Shown here in pieces: positions 43,497 through 52,596 of a DNA stretch of 64,000 nucleotides. Below the pieces are notes generated by a model. That model was not told the origin of the DNA. It saw only the letters and a program-made list of their open reading frames with translations, and made no database searches. The stretch lies in NCBI RefSeq assembly GCF_042663225.1, contig NZ_JBHTAA010000005.1:1550001-1614000 (forward strand), read 5' to 3'. This DNA comes from Haloferax namakaokahaiae. GTDB taxonomy: Archaea; Halobacteriota; Halobacteria; Halobacteriales; Haloferacaceae. Every line of letters starts with the position of its first letter. Position 1 is the stretch's first letter. Made by a program: the position numbers and the translations under genes.

Positions 43497-43522
43497 CAAT
43501 CGGCACGGAAAGACACGTCCGA

Positions 43523-45370
43523 ATGCCAGACACTAACAAACTCTCACGCCGCCGCTTCCTGAAAGCGACGGGTGGTGTTGCGACCGCTGCAGCCCTCGCC
43601 GGTTGTACGGGTGGAGACGGAGAAGAAGAGACGACGACCGAAGACGGTGGCGCACAGGAAACGACCACCGAGATGGAAGAGGAGACGACCGAAGAGCAGT
43701 CCGGAAACGAACTCTCCGGAAGCGTCTTCCAGCGCATCAGTACCGGTACCATCACCACGCTCGACCCCGTGGCGGCTACCGACACTGCCTCCGGTATCGT
43801 CATTCAACAGGTCTTCGACTGTCTGATGTCCTATCCGGACGGACTCCCGACCGTCGAGAACGAACTCGCCGCAGACTACACGGTCTCCGACGACTTCACG
43901 ACGTACACGTTCCAGCTCGAAGACGCAACCTACCACAACGGCGACGCAGTCACCGCGTCCGACTTCGTCTACTCGTGGGAGCGCCTCGCAGCTTCCGAGA
44001 ACAGCCGTCGTGCGTACTTCATCCTCGACTCCGTCGGCATCGCACACGAGACCGACGGTGACGGTAACTACGTGCCCGGTTCGCTCGGCCTCGAAGCCGC
44101 GAGCGACACCGAGCTCGTCGTCACGCTCGCCGAGCCGTTCCACAGCGTGCTCGAGATGTTCGCCTACACCTCGTTCGCCGCAGTGCCGGAAGGCATCGTT
44201 GGCGACGTCGAAGGCTACGACGGCGAAGTCGAGTACACCGAGTTCTCCAGCAACAACCCGATCGGCTCCGGCCCGTTCGAGTTCAACTACTGGGAGCAGG
44301 GTACCTCCGCGGCCGTCACCAAGTACGACGACTACTACGGCGACGTCGCGCAGGTTGACAACGTCCGCTGGCAGATCATCGAGGACGACACCGCCGCGTA
44401 CAACTACGCGATGAACGAGAACGCGGACTACTTCGGACTGCCGACCGCGCAGTACGACCCCTCGAAGGTTCAAGTCGAGAACACGGACGAGTTCGGTCGT
44501 GAAATCGGCAAGTACGGTCCAATCCGTAACGGCAAGACCGTCAACTACGTGGGCGTTCCGACGCTCTCGATCTTCTACGTCGGCTTCAACATGTCGAAGG
44601 TTCCGAAGCCCGTCCGTCAGGCCTTCGCGCACGTCATGAACCAGGACCAGATGGTCAGCGAAGTGTTCAAGGGCCGCGGTTCCCCGGCATACATCTTCAC
44701 GCCGCCGACCATCTACCCAGGTGGCGCGCAGGCAGCCCAAGACAAGATCGACGCCGACTACCCGTACGGCGCTGGTGAGACGAACATCCAGGCCGCACGC
44801 GAGGTCATGGAAGAAGCAGGCTACGGTCCGGACAACCGGTACGAAGTCCAGTGGACCCAGTACGACTCCACGACGTGGGAAGAGATGGCGACCATCCTCC
44901 GCGACCAGCTCGCATCCGCACACGTGGACATGCAGATCGAGAAGGCAGACTTCTCGACCCTGCTCGAGCGCGGCCGCAACGGTCAGCTCGAAGCCTACAC
45001 GCTCGGCTGGATCGCTGACTGGCCAGCACCGGACAACTTCCTCCAGCTGCTCAACCCGCCGCAAACGGAAGTGCCGTCGAACGACCCAATCTCGTACCTC
45101 AACTGGCTGCCGGAGACCGGCGACGCGTACCAGCAGGCGACCGACGCCTACTCGCGCGTCCAGAACAACCCGGCACCGACCGAAGAGGCTGCGGAAGTTC
45201 GTAACGAGGCATACGTCGAAATCGAGACGGCGAACTGGGAAGACGTGGCGATGCTGCCCATCTACAACCGCAAGGACGAGACCTTCTGGTACGACACCGT
45301 CGAAATCGAGCCGTTCGGTGGCATGGGCCCGAGCCGCCAGAAGCTGAACAAGGTTCAGCTCAACCGGTAA
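43523..45370 (+). CDS. dppA: ABC transporter substrate-binding protein, peptide/nickel type (family 5)
   Basis: A 615-residue periplasm-facing lipoprotein. It has a twin-arginine signal (SRRRFLKATGG, residues 8-18) and a lipobox ending at Cys28 (ALAGC). An acidic Thr/Glu-rich linker follows to about residue 70. The rest is the family 5 fold (SVFQRISTGTITTLDPVAAT onward), typical of dipeptide, oligopeptide or nickel binding. The ligand cannot be told. It starts the operon; permease and ATPase genes follow. A T-rich site 45 bases after its stop suggests partial termination, which would make it more abundant than the rest. Confidence 0.93.
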   Translation: MPDTNKLSRRRFLKATGGVATAAALAGCTGGDGEEETTTEDGGAQETTTEMEEETTEEQSGNELSGSVFQRISTGTITTLDPVAATDTASGIVIQQVFDCLMSYPDGLPTVENELAADYTVSDDFTTYTFQLEDATYHNGDAVTASDFVYSWERLAASENSRRAYFILDSVGIAHETDGDGNYVPGSLGLEAASDTELVVTLAEPFHSVLEMFAYTSFAAVPEGIVGDVEGYDGEVEYTEFSSNNPIGSGPFEFNYWEQGTSAAVTKYDDYYGDVAQVDNVRWQIIEDDTAAYNYAMNENADYFGLPTAQYDPSKVQVENTDEFGREIGKYGPIRNGKTVNYVGVPTLSIFYVGFNMSKVPKPVRQAFAHVMNQDQMVSEVFKGRGSPAYIFTPPTIYPGGAQAAQDKIDADYPYGAGETNIQAAREVMEEAGYGPDNRYEVQWTQYDSTTWEEMATILRDQLASAHVDMQIEKADFSTLLERGRNGQLEAYTLGWIADWPAPDNFLQLLNPPQTEVPSNDPISYLNWLPETGDAYQQATDAYSRVQNNPAPTEEAAEVRNEAYVEIETANWEDVAMLPIYNRKDETFWYDTVEIEPFGGMGPSRQKLNKVQLNR

Positions 45371-45413
45371 TCGGACCTCTCCGAACCGCCAGAAAATTAC
45401 AAACGGTCAAACG

Positions 45414-45419
45414 TTTTTT
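45414..45419 (+). terminator. T-run between dppA and dppB
   Basis: Six consecutive T bases lie 44 bases after the dppA stop, without a strong hairpin. Archaeal polymerases pause and end at such T-runs. The 200-bp gap to dppB otherwise holds no ORF; it has AT-rich sites (around 45490-45535) that could restart transcription. Confidence 0.4.
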
Positions 45420-45570
45420 ACAAGCGTACAGTTAGTCTCTGCTATCTTCGGAGTTCGTCGCAACAATTACGTCAAACACCGAGATTAAGAATTAGAAGCG
45501 CAAGACATATCCATACCACTCATTAAACCCTTACAGTAATGTCCGCTCGAACGGTCTGCGAGGTGAACCG

Positions 45571-46620
45571 ATGAGTCGATGGGAGTATTTCCTCCGGCGG
45601 GTACTCATGTCGATTCCGGTCATCATCTTCGGGACGACGATTACATTCGCACTCATTCGTCTGGGTCCGCTGGACCCTGTTTCAGCGATTCTAGGGACGC
45701 AATACAATCCCCAGGCAGCCGAACAAATCAGACAGAACTTAGGATTAAATCAGCCCCTCTGGAGTCAGTACTTCGACTTTATGTGGGACTTGTTCACGTT
45801 CAACCTCGGTCAGTCGTGGGTTATCGCGCCGGGGACGACCGCGTACGAACTCATCGCCGTGTACGCACCGCGAACGATTTGGCTCGGCTTCTGGTCGGTG
45901 GTCATCGCGCTGTTCGTCGGGATTCCACTCGGCTTCTACGCCGGTTTGAACCCGAACACGCCGTCTGACTACCTCGCTTCGTTTGGCGGAATCGTCTGGC
46001 GAGCAATGCCAAACTTCTGGTTGGCGATCATGCTCGTAACTGCCCTGTCACAGACGGGGCAGTGGACGAGTGGCTTCTTCACGTGGCAGACGTGGATCGT
46101 TCGGACGAACGTCGTCACGCCCCCCGCACTCGGCTTCTTCCAATCCCCGCTCGAACAGTTCATGCGGGACCCGAGCGGGTGGTTAGAATCGCTCGTCAAG
46201 GCGACGAAACAGATCGCACCTGCGGCGCTGGTCCTCGGGTCGGCGTCGATGGGGAACGAGATGCGTATCGGCCGAACCGCCGTGCTCGAGACCATCAACT
46301 CGAACTACATCGAGACCGCCCGCGCGAAGGGTGTCCCCGGACGGTCGCTCGTCTGGAAACACATCTTCCGGAACGCCCTCATCCCGCTGGTCCCCATCAT
46401 CACGGGTGAGGCGTTCTTGCTCCTCGGCGGCTCGGTCTTCGTCGAGACGGTCTTCGCTATCAACGGTCTCGGGTGGCTGTTCTTCAACGCCGCCATCAAC
46501 GGAGACCTCCCGCTCATCGGGACGCTGATGTACATATTTATCCTCATCTTGGTGGGCACGAACATCCTGCAGGACTTCCTGTACACCGTTATCGACCCGC
46601 GTGTCGGGTACGAGGGGTGA
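45571..46620 (+). CDS. dppB: ABC transporter permease, DppB-type
   Basis: A 349-residue membrane permease, first of the pair. Six helices are visible, and the ATPase-contact EAA loop is ETARAKGVPGRSLVWKHIFRNALIPL near residue 248-273. The N terminus matches DppB (YFLRRVLMSIPVIIFGTTIT). It pairs with DppC to form the translocation path for the binding protein's ligand. dppC begins 6 bp after its stop. Confidence 0.92.
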   Translation: MSRWEYFLRRVLMSIPVIIFGTTITFALIRLGPLDPVSAILGTQYNPQAAEQIRQNLGLNQPLWSQYFDFMWDLFTFNLGQSWVIAPGTTAYELIAVYAPRTIWLGFWSVVIALFVGIPLGFYAGLNPNTPSDYLASFGGIVWRAMPNFWLAIMLVTALSQTGQWTSGFFTWQTWIVRTNVVTPPALGFFQSPLEQFMRDPSGWLESLVKATKQIAPAALVLGSASMGNEMRIGRTAVLETINSNYIETARAKGVPGRSLVWKHIFRNALIPLVPIITGEAFLLLGGSVFVETVFAINGLGWLFFNAAINGDLPLIGTLMYIFILILVGTNILQDFLYTVIDPRVGYEG

Positions 46621-46626
46621 ATCACA

Positions 46627-48069
46627 GTGAGCAAGACAACCGAAACCGAAATTCCGTTCCGTCAACGAGTCGCTGAGAATCCCCAACCCGCGTTGATTTG
46701 GGCCGCAATCGGTGTGGTCCTCGTCGGCGTCGAACTCGGTGCAATCCTGCAAGTCATCGGCGCTATCGCCGGTGTCGTCGTCGGACTGCTGCCGGGGGAC
46801 CCCGGCGCAGCGGCGGTCGCCTCGCTGCAGGCATCGCTCGACGCGATTCCGACGCTCCTCTCGCGTGACGTCATCCCGAACCAAGGGTACTGGAACGGCA
46901 GCGAGTACGTCGGCACGTTCCTCGGTCTCTCGCCGGCGGCGGCGTGGGCCGTCCGACTCGTCGTCGTCTACGCGTACGCGTTCGCCGTCCTCGGTTGGCT
47001 GTGGAACGGTTACAACCGCTACCGTCGCCACTACCGCCGTGTCGATTGGACGCCTCGGGACGACGTCGTCAACCGATTCCGAACCCACTCGTGGGGGAAG
47101 TTCGGTCTCGTCGTCGTCGTGCTCTTCGTCGTCCTCGCGGTGTTCGCACCGACCGTCGGCCCGACGACGATGGACCAGAACATCCTCTTCCCGTACGATT
47201 ACGAGATAAACTACTGGAGCGAAGACACCCAGTCTGTCGAGTCGATTCTGGTCGGTCAGGCGAACCTCGACTCCAGTTCGAAGGGTGCCGGTGACAACAA
47301 CGTCGGTCCGTTCTCGTACGACGACTTCGGACGGTACCATCCGTTCGGAACCGCGACGAACGGGAAGGACTTATTCACCCAAGTGGCGTTCGGAGCGAGG
47401 ATATCGTTGACCATCGCAACCCTCTCTATCGGTATTGCGGGCGTCATCGGTCTCGCGCTGGCGATGATCACCGCCTACTACAAGGGTCTCGCCGACCTCG
47501 CAGTCGTCCTGACGAGTGACTCGATTCAGGCGCTGCCGGTCATCATGGTCCTCATCTTGATGCTCGTCATCTTCCAAGGGACGTGGTTGAAAGACCTGTA
47601 CGACGGGGCGGTGCTCATCATCGTCATCTTCAGCCTCGTCTACTGGCCGTTCATCTGGCGGTCCATCCGTGGTCCCGCGTTCCAGGTGTCGGAACAGGAC
47701 TGGATCGACGCTGCGAAGTCCTTCGGCCAGACCCCGGGGCAGGTCATGCAAAAGCACATGGCTCCCTACGTGTTCAGCTACATGCTCATCTACGCGTCGC
47801 TCAGCCTCGGTGGCATCATCATCAGCGTCGCCGGGCTGTCGTATCTCGGTCTCGGCATCACCGCGCCGACCCCCGAGTGGGGACGCCTCATCGCCAACGG
47901 TCAGCAGTACGTTGCGAGTCCCTCGTGGCACATCTCGCTGATTCCCGGACTTCTCATCACGCTCGTCGTGACCGGGCTGAACGCGTTCGGTGACGGTATC
48001 CGCGACGCCATCGACCCACAAGCCGACACTGGCTCTGAAGGTGCGGCCGCCGGAGGTGGTGGCGCATGA
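46627..48069 (+). CDS. dppC: ABC transporter permease, DppC-type, with long N-terminal extension
   Basis: A 480-residue permease starting at GTG. The C-terminal 320 residues match DppC: entry helix WGKFGLVVVVLFVVLAVFAP, EAA loop IDAAKSFGQTPGQVMQKHMA, final GDGIRDAIDPQ. The first 155 residues, with three or so helices and a loop about 60 long between them, are extra compared with bacterial DppC of about 300. The extension's role is unknown. The last bases overlap dppD by 4 bases (ATGA). Confidence 0.9.
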   Translation: MSKTTETEIPFRQRVAENPQPALIWAAIGVVLVGVELGAILQVIGAIAGVVVGLLPGDPGAAAVASLQASLDAIPTLLSRDVIPNQGYWNGSEYVGTFLGLSPAAAWAVRLVVVYAYAFAVLGWLWNGYNRYRRHYRRVDWTPRDDVVNRFRTHSWGKFGLVVVVLFVVLAVFAPTVGPTTMDQNILFPYDYEINYWSEDTQSVESILVGQANLDSSSKGAGDNNVGPFSYDDFGRYHPFGTATNGKDLFTQVAFGARISLTIATLSIGIAGVIGLALAMITAYYKGLADLAVVLTSDSIQALPVIMVLILMLVIFQGTWLKDLYDGAVLIIVIFSLVYWPFIWRSIRGPAFQVSEQDWIDAAKSFGQTPGQVMQKHMAPYVFSYMLIYASLSLGGIIISVAGLSYLGLGITAPTPEWGRLIANGQQYVASPSWHISLIPGLLITLVVTGLNAFGDGIRDAIDPQADTGSEGAAAGGGGA

Positions 48070-49142
48070 GCAGTCAAGAAGCGGCACTTCGACAGACAGA
48101 CGAAGCGATTCTGTCCATCGAGAACCTCCAGACGTCGTTCTACACGGACAAGGAGGTCATCCGCGCCGTCGATAACGTCTCGTTCGACATCTACCCCGGT
48201 GAGACGGTGGGTATCGTCGGGGAGTCCGGGTCCGGAAAGTCCGTGACCGCCCGGTCGATTATGCGCCTCATCGACTCGCCCGGCCGCATCGAGGGCGGCC
48301 GAGTGATGTACAAGGGCGAGAACCTGCTCGACAAGAGCAAGCGACAGATGCGCGGCATCCGCGGCGGCGAAATCGCGATGGTCTTCCAGGACCCGCTGAC
48401 CAGTCTGAACCCCGTCTACACGGTCGGGAACCAGATCAAAGAGTCGCTCAGACTCCACCGCGGTATGACCGGGCGGAAGGCGACCCGCGAGGCCATCAAC
48501 CTGCTCGAAGCCGTCGGCATTCCGGACGCACAGCGTCGTCTCCGCGAGTACCCGCACCAGTTCTCTGGTGGGATGCGCCAGCGCGCGGTCATCGCAATGG
48601 CACTCGCCTGCGACCCCGACCTGCTTATCTGTGACGAGCCGACGACGGCGCTCGACGTGACGATTCAAGCACAGATTCTGGAACTCCTCGAAGAGTTGCA
48701 AGAAGAGCGCGACCTCGCCATTATGTTCATCACGCACGACATGGGCGTCATCGCGGAGATTGCAGACCGCGTCAACGTGATGTACGCGGGCGAAATCGTC
48801 GAGAGCGCTCCCGTCCTCGAACTGTTCGAATCGCCCAAGCACCCCTACACGCAGGGGTTACTCAACTCGATTCCGGGACACGGACTCGAAGAGGGCGACC
48901 GACTGGCGACTATCGAAGGCGACGTTCCCACGCCGAACGAGAAGCCGACGTACTGCCGGTTCGCGCCGCGGTGTCCGAAAGCGTTCGACGCGTGTGACAC
49001 CGTTCACCCGGTCCCAATCGACGTTCACGAAGGCGACGTTGACCACCGAGCGTCGTGTCTGCTCTATCCCGAGGAACTCCCGACGGAGGAGGCAGTCGCG
49101 CGCCACCGCGAACGCGAAACCACTGGAGGTGATGACCGATGA
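48066..49142 (+). CDS. dppD: ABC transporter ATP-binding protein, DppD-type
   Basis: A 358-residue ATPase. Walker A is GESGSGKSVTARSIM (about 56-70), the ABC signature QFSGGMRQRAVIAMAL near 160-175, Walker B LLICDEPTTALDVT near 181-194 and the H-loop THDMGV follow. The C-terminal extension with CRFAPRCPKAFDAC and SCLLYP is the OppD/DppD-specific domain, which may bind an iron-sulfur cluster. It forms the ATPase heterodimer with DppF. It overlaps both neighbours by 4 bases. Confidence 0.94.
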   Translation: MSSQEAALRQTDEAILSIENLQTSFYTDKEVIRAVDNVSFDIYPGETVGIVGESGSGKSVTARSIMRLIDSPGRIEGGRVMYKGENLLDKSKRQMRGIRGGEIAMVFQDPLTSLNPVYTVGNQIKESLRLHRGMTGRKATREAINLLEAVGIPDAQRRLREYPHQFSGGMRQRAVIAMALACDPDLLICDEPTTALDVTIQAQILELLEELQEERDLAIMFITHDMGVIAEIADRVNVMYAGEIVESAPVLELFESPKHPYTQGLLNSIPGHGLEEGDRLATIEGDVPTPNEKPTYCRFAPRCPKAFDACDTVHPVPIDVHEGDVDHRASCLLYPEELPTEEAVARHRERETTGGDDR

Positions 49143-50476
49143 GCAGCACAACGTCCACCGAAGAACAAGCCCCCGCACGAAGCAGTCAAGAGACGCTCCT
49201 CGAAGTAAACGACCTCAAGACGTACTACGAAGACGGCGGTCTCCTCAGCAGCCAGCCTGTCAAAGCAGTTGACGGTGTCTCGTTCGACATCGAGCGAGGG
49301 GAGACCCTCGGTCTCGTCGGCGAGTCTGGCTGTGGAAAATCGACGCTCGGGCGCACGCTGATGCGACTCGAAGAGGCCACCGACGGCGAGATTAAACTCA
49401 ACGGGACGGACATCACGACGCTCTCCGGCGCGGACCTCAAGCAGTTCCGCCGAGACGTGCAGATGGTGTTCCAAGACCCCGATTCGAGTCTCAACCAGCG
49501 GATGACCATCGGCGAGATAATCCGCGAACCGCTCGACGTACACGAGTGGAAGACGCCGACCGAACGCCGCGAGCGCGTCCGCGAACTCCTCGAAACGGTG
49601 GGTCTGCAAGAAGAACACTACTACCGCTACCCGCACCAGTTCTCCGGCGGCCAGCGCCAGCGTATCGGCATCGCCCGCGCGCTCGCGCTCGAACCCGAGT
49701 TCATCATCCTCGACGAACCGGTCTCGGCGCTCGACGTGTCCGTGCAGGCGAAGGTGCTGAACCTCCTCGAAGACCTGCAAAACGAGTTCGACCTGACGTA
49801 CCTCTTTATCGCCCACGACCTCGCGGTCGTCAAACACATCTGTGACCGCGTGGCCGTGATGTACCTCGGCAACATCATGGAAATCGGCCCGGCCGACGAG
49901 ATGTTCCAGGACCCGGCGAATCCCTACACGCACGCGCTGTTGTCGGCGATTCCGGAACCCGACCCGACCAAGGTACGCGACCGGATTACGCTCCGCGGCA
50001 CGCCGCCGAGTCCGCGCGACCCGCCGGCAGGCTGTCCGTTCTCGACGCGCTGTCCGGTGAAGATTCGCCCAGAACAGTACCAGACGCTGGACGACGACCT
50101 CTGGCAGCGTATCGAAGTGTTCCGTGAGGTGCTCCGCGAGCGGAGTCGCGCCGAACCGTCGCTGTCCGACCGGGTTCGAAAACTCCTCGGGCGCGAGACG
50201 ATGGAGACGAGCATGGACGAAGTCGTCGCCGAGCTCTTCGGCGAGTTCGACGTTCCGGCGGCGGTCCAGCGACACATCGACGAAGCCGCGTCGTACGCCG
50301 AAGAAGACGACGAGGAGACCGCACAGGCCTACCTCAAAGAGGAGTTCGGCAGCATCTGCGACCGCGAACAGCCGTCGAAGTTGACGGTCGGCGAGAACGG
50401 TCGCCTGAGCCTCTGTCACCGTCACGACGCGAAATACGACGAGCCATCGACCGCCTTCGAAGCGCTCACACAGTAG
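49139..50476 (+). CDS. dppF: ABC transporter ATP-binding protein, DppF-type, with long C-terminal tail
   Basis: A 445-residue ATPase partner of DppD. Walker A is GESGCGKSTLGRTLM, the signature QFSGGQRQRIGIARAL, Walker B FIILDEPVSALDVS. The family C-terminal domain starts with PPAGCPFSTRCPVKIRPEQY. After that an extra stretch of about 100 mostly acidic residues, predicted helical, separates these cysteines from a final CDREQP and LCHRHD. Bacterial DppF (about 330) lacks this. Overlaps dppD by 4 bases; the next gene starts right after its stop. Confidence 0.93.
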   Translation: MSSTTSTEEQAPARSSQETLLEVNDLKTYYEDGGLLSSQPVKAVDGVSFDIERGETLGLVGESGCGKSTLGRTLMRLEEATDGEIKLNGTDITTLSGADLKQFRRDVQMVFQDPDSSLNQRMTIGEIIREPLDVHEWKTPTERRERVRELLETVGLQEEHYYRYPHQFSGGQRQRIGIARALALEPEFIILDEPVSALDVSVQAKVLNLLEDLQNEFDLTYLFIAHDLAVVKHICDRVAVMYLGNIMEIGPADEMFQDPANPYTHALLSAIPEPDPTKVRDRITLRGTPPSPRDPPAGCPFSTRCPVKIRPEQYQTLDDDLWQRIEVFREVLRERSRAEPSLSDRVRKLLGRETMETSMDEVVAELFGEFDVPAAVQRHIDEAASYAEEDDEETAQAYLKEEFGSICDREQPSKLTVGENGRLSLCHRHDAKYDEPSTAFEALTQ

Positions 50477-50896
50477 ATGGAATTCGACCCACGCCGAATC
50501 GCGGTCAAGACGATCGACGCGGTGGCCTACGCCGTCGTCCTCACCGGCGTGGTGTTTCTGCTCACTGCACTCGTGAGCTACGCGGCTGGCGGCGGTCTCC
50601 CCGGGTCGAAGTGGCTGATGTTCTTCTTGGGGTTTGCGATGCTCGGCTACGCGTCGCTCAAACTCCGCCCGAAAGCCGCGTGGAAAGACGGGGACGACGG
50701 CGGACTGTTCACGGGTGACGGCGAACAGGTAGGCATCGCAAAGGCCGTCAGCGGGGTGCTCGACCGAGTGCTCCCCCCGCGACTCCGACCGGGACCGAAC
50801 GAGCGACCGTCGAACGGGACGAAGTTGTTCCTCGCAGCGGTGGGAATCCTCCTGACCTCGTTCCTCATGGAAGTCGCCCTCGGCATCAACTACTGA
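50477..50896 (+). CDS. Membrane protein (DUF7555-like)
   Basis: A 139-residue protein with three helices: about 17-37 (VVLTGVVFLLTALVSYAAGG), 44-62 and 117-137. The middle is a charged loop. It begins on the base after the dppF stop, so it is probably the last gene of the dpp operon. I recall a haloarchaeal family DUF7555. Its role in transport is not known; position alone hints at one. Confidence 0.68.
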   Translation: MEFDPRRIAVKTIDAVAYAVVLTGVVFLLTALVSYAAGGGLPGSKWLMFFLGFAMLGYASLKLRPKAAWKDGDDGGLFTGDGEQVGIAKAVSGVLDRVLPPRLRPGPNERPSNGTKLFLAAVGILLTSFLMEVALGINY

Positions 50897-51007
50897 CTGC
50901 CATCGGCGACTGACGGCCAGCGATATCGGTTCTCGGGCCGTGACGCCGGAGATAGCCCGAACCCTGTGCTTCGATGCCTTTTACCATATCCACCGTCGAA
51001 CGGGTGT

Positions 51008-51598
51008 ATGGTCGAGCTTGGAGACGAAGACGTATCTGACGCGGACCGTCTCGCCGCTGATGCGGACCAGCGGCGGGAAGCGTGGGGTGCGACCCTCGAC
51101 GACATGACCGCGATGGCCGACGAACTCGAAGCCGACGGCTGGGAGACGGTCCGGATTGCAGCGGGTGACAGCGGACCGTTCGGCCCGTCGAGCCAGAAAG
51201 GAGACAGCGAGGCCTTCGGTCTCGCCTACGTCATCCCGGGCGACAAAGCACAGGAGGTCAGCGACCTCTTCGAGCAAGCGTCTTTCTCGGAGTACGAAAT
51301 CTACCGCGCCGAGAACAACGGTCTCGTGTACATGGTGACGGCGCTGTTCGCCCCGGAGATTCAGACGGCGATTCTCGTCGCCGGTGCGTGGGAGATGCGT
51401 CACGCCCTGGAGTGCGCGATGACCGCGATGGACGAAGGGCTGATGTACACCTTCCTCCAGAAACTCGACGGCACGGTCGTCGGCGTGGTCGAACACGACG
51501 ACCCAGAGAAGTTCTTCCCGAACGTCGAGGCAATCAAGTCGTATGCACCGAACGCCGACGAGTTCGACGACTCGAACGCACAGACCGACGAAGCGTAG
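51008..51598 (+). CDS. Soluble acidic protein (DUF7529-like)
   Basis: A 196-residue protein beginning MVELGDEDVSDADRLAADAD. It has long helical stretches (REAWGATLDDMTAMADELEA) and a beta-rich middle (YEIYRAENNGLVYMVTALFA). I recall haloarchaeal relatives as DUF7529. No enzyme motif or membrane segment. The frame is open to 50966, but the ATG at 51008 is the first with a TATA-like TTTTACC about 27 bases upstream. A terminator-like hairpin follows its stop. Function unknown. Confidence 0.68.
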   Translation: MVELGDEDVSDADRLAADADQRREAWGATLDDMTAMADELEADGWETVRIAAGDSGPFGPSSQKGDSEAFGLAYVIPGDKAQEVSDLFEQASFSEYEIYRAENNGLVYMVTALFAPEIQTAILVAGAWEMRHALECAMTAMDEGLMYTFLQKLDGTVVGVVEHDDPEKFFPNVEAIKSYAPNADEFDDSNAQTDEA

Positions 51599-51624
51599 CG
51601 ACAACACGGTGTCGCGTGGTTTTT
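51599..51624 (+). terminator. Hairpin plus T-run
   Basis: CGACA (51599-51603) and TGTCG (51610-51614) form a stem, and TTTTT follows at 51620-51624. It begins immediately after the stop codon of the preceding gene. The best intrinsic-terminator-like structure in the window. Confidence 0.55.
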
Positions 51625-51741
51625 CGACGACTCGACCGATGAGCGGTGCGTGTTCGACGGTACGCAATCGGCATCGAAACGTGTCAAGTCACGCTGGATG
51701 TGTTCGCAGAGTACATTAGGCGTGGGACTGAAAGCGTGGGT

Positions 51742-52596
51742 ATGAAAGTAGCCGACGCGATGACCCCCGGTGAGGAGGTCGTGACGGTGTCCCTGCCGGG
51801 CACCCGCGACGACGTTCTTGAGTACCTCCAAGAGCGTGGCTTCTCCTCGGTTCCGGTCGTAAAAGAGACCGACGAGGGCACGAACTACCGTGGTCTCATC
51901 TCCCGAGAAGACCTCATCAAGAACCCCGAAGAAGACCAACTGGCCGTCCTCGTCCGCGAGGTGCCGACGACGACGGCCGACACCGGCCTCGAAGAGGCGG
52001 CCGCGATGATGGTCTCCGAAGAGACTCGTCGCGTCCCGGTCGTCGATGGCGACGAAATCGTCGGTATCATCACCGTGACCGACGTGATTCGCGCAATCGC
52101 TCGCGGCAACATCGACGGCGAGACGCCCGTCGCCGACCTCGCCGCCCGCGACGTGAACGCCACGTACGTCGAGGTTCCGCTCCCCATCGTCGAGCGGGAG
52201 ATTTACTACGCGAACGTCCCCTACGCGGTCGTCCTCGACGACGAGGCGTCGATGGCAGGCATCGTCACCGAAGTCGATATCATCGACGTCGCGCGCGTCG
52301 TCGAAGGCGAAGAGGGCACGGGCGACTCCGTGGCGAATCAGGACGACAAGTGGATGTGGGAAGGCATCAAGGCGGTCGGCAACCGCTACATCCCGACCCG
52401 AAGCGTCGAGATTCCCGCTGAACCGGTCTCGAAGTTCATGACCGACGACCTCGTGACCGTCTCGAAGCGCGCGAGCGCCAAGGAGGCCGCCCGAATCATG
52501 ATTCGTGAGGACATCGAGCAGATTCCGGTCATGACCGGCGACCGACTCATCGCCATCGTCCGCGACATCAACCTCCTGGAGGCGCTCTATGAGTGA
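51742..52596 (+). CDS. CBS-domain protein
   Basis: A 284-residue protein made of four CBS repeats in two Bateman pairs, without another domain. Repeat starts are MKVADAMTPGEEVVTVSLPG, LVREVPTTTADTGLEEAAAM, LAARDVNATYVEVPL and VSKFMTDDLVTVSKRASAKE. CBS pairs bind AMP, ATP or SAM and act as energy sensors. The frame is open to 51646, but the ATG at 51742 begins the first repeat. It overlaps glyS by 8 bases, so translation is coupled; a regulatory link to glycyl-tRNA synthesis is possible but unproven. Confidence 0.9.
   Translation: MKVADAMTPGEEVVTVSLPGTRDDVLEYLQERGFSSVPVVKETDEGTNYRGLISREDLIKNPEEDQLAVLVREVPTTTADTGLEEAAAMMVSEETRRVPVVDGDEIVGIITVTDVIRAIARGNIDGETPVADLAARDVNATYVEVPLPIVEREIYYANVPYAVVLDDEASMAGIVTEVDIIDVARVVEGEEGTGDSVANQDDKWMWEGIKAVGNRYIPTRSVEIPAEPVSKFMTDDLVTVSKRASAKEAARIMIREDIEQIPVMTGDRLIAIVRDINLLEALYE

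Noticed and set aside
43544..45064. Minus-strand ORF of 506 codons opposite dppA
   Set aside because: Val/Arg/Asp-rich antisense of a well-supported gene; no motif.
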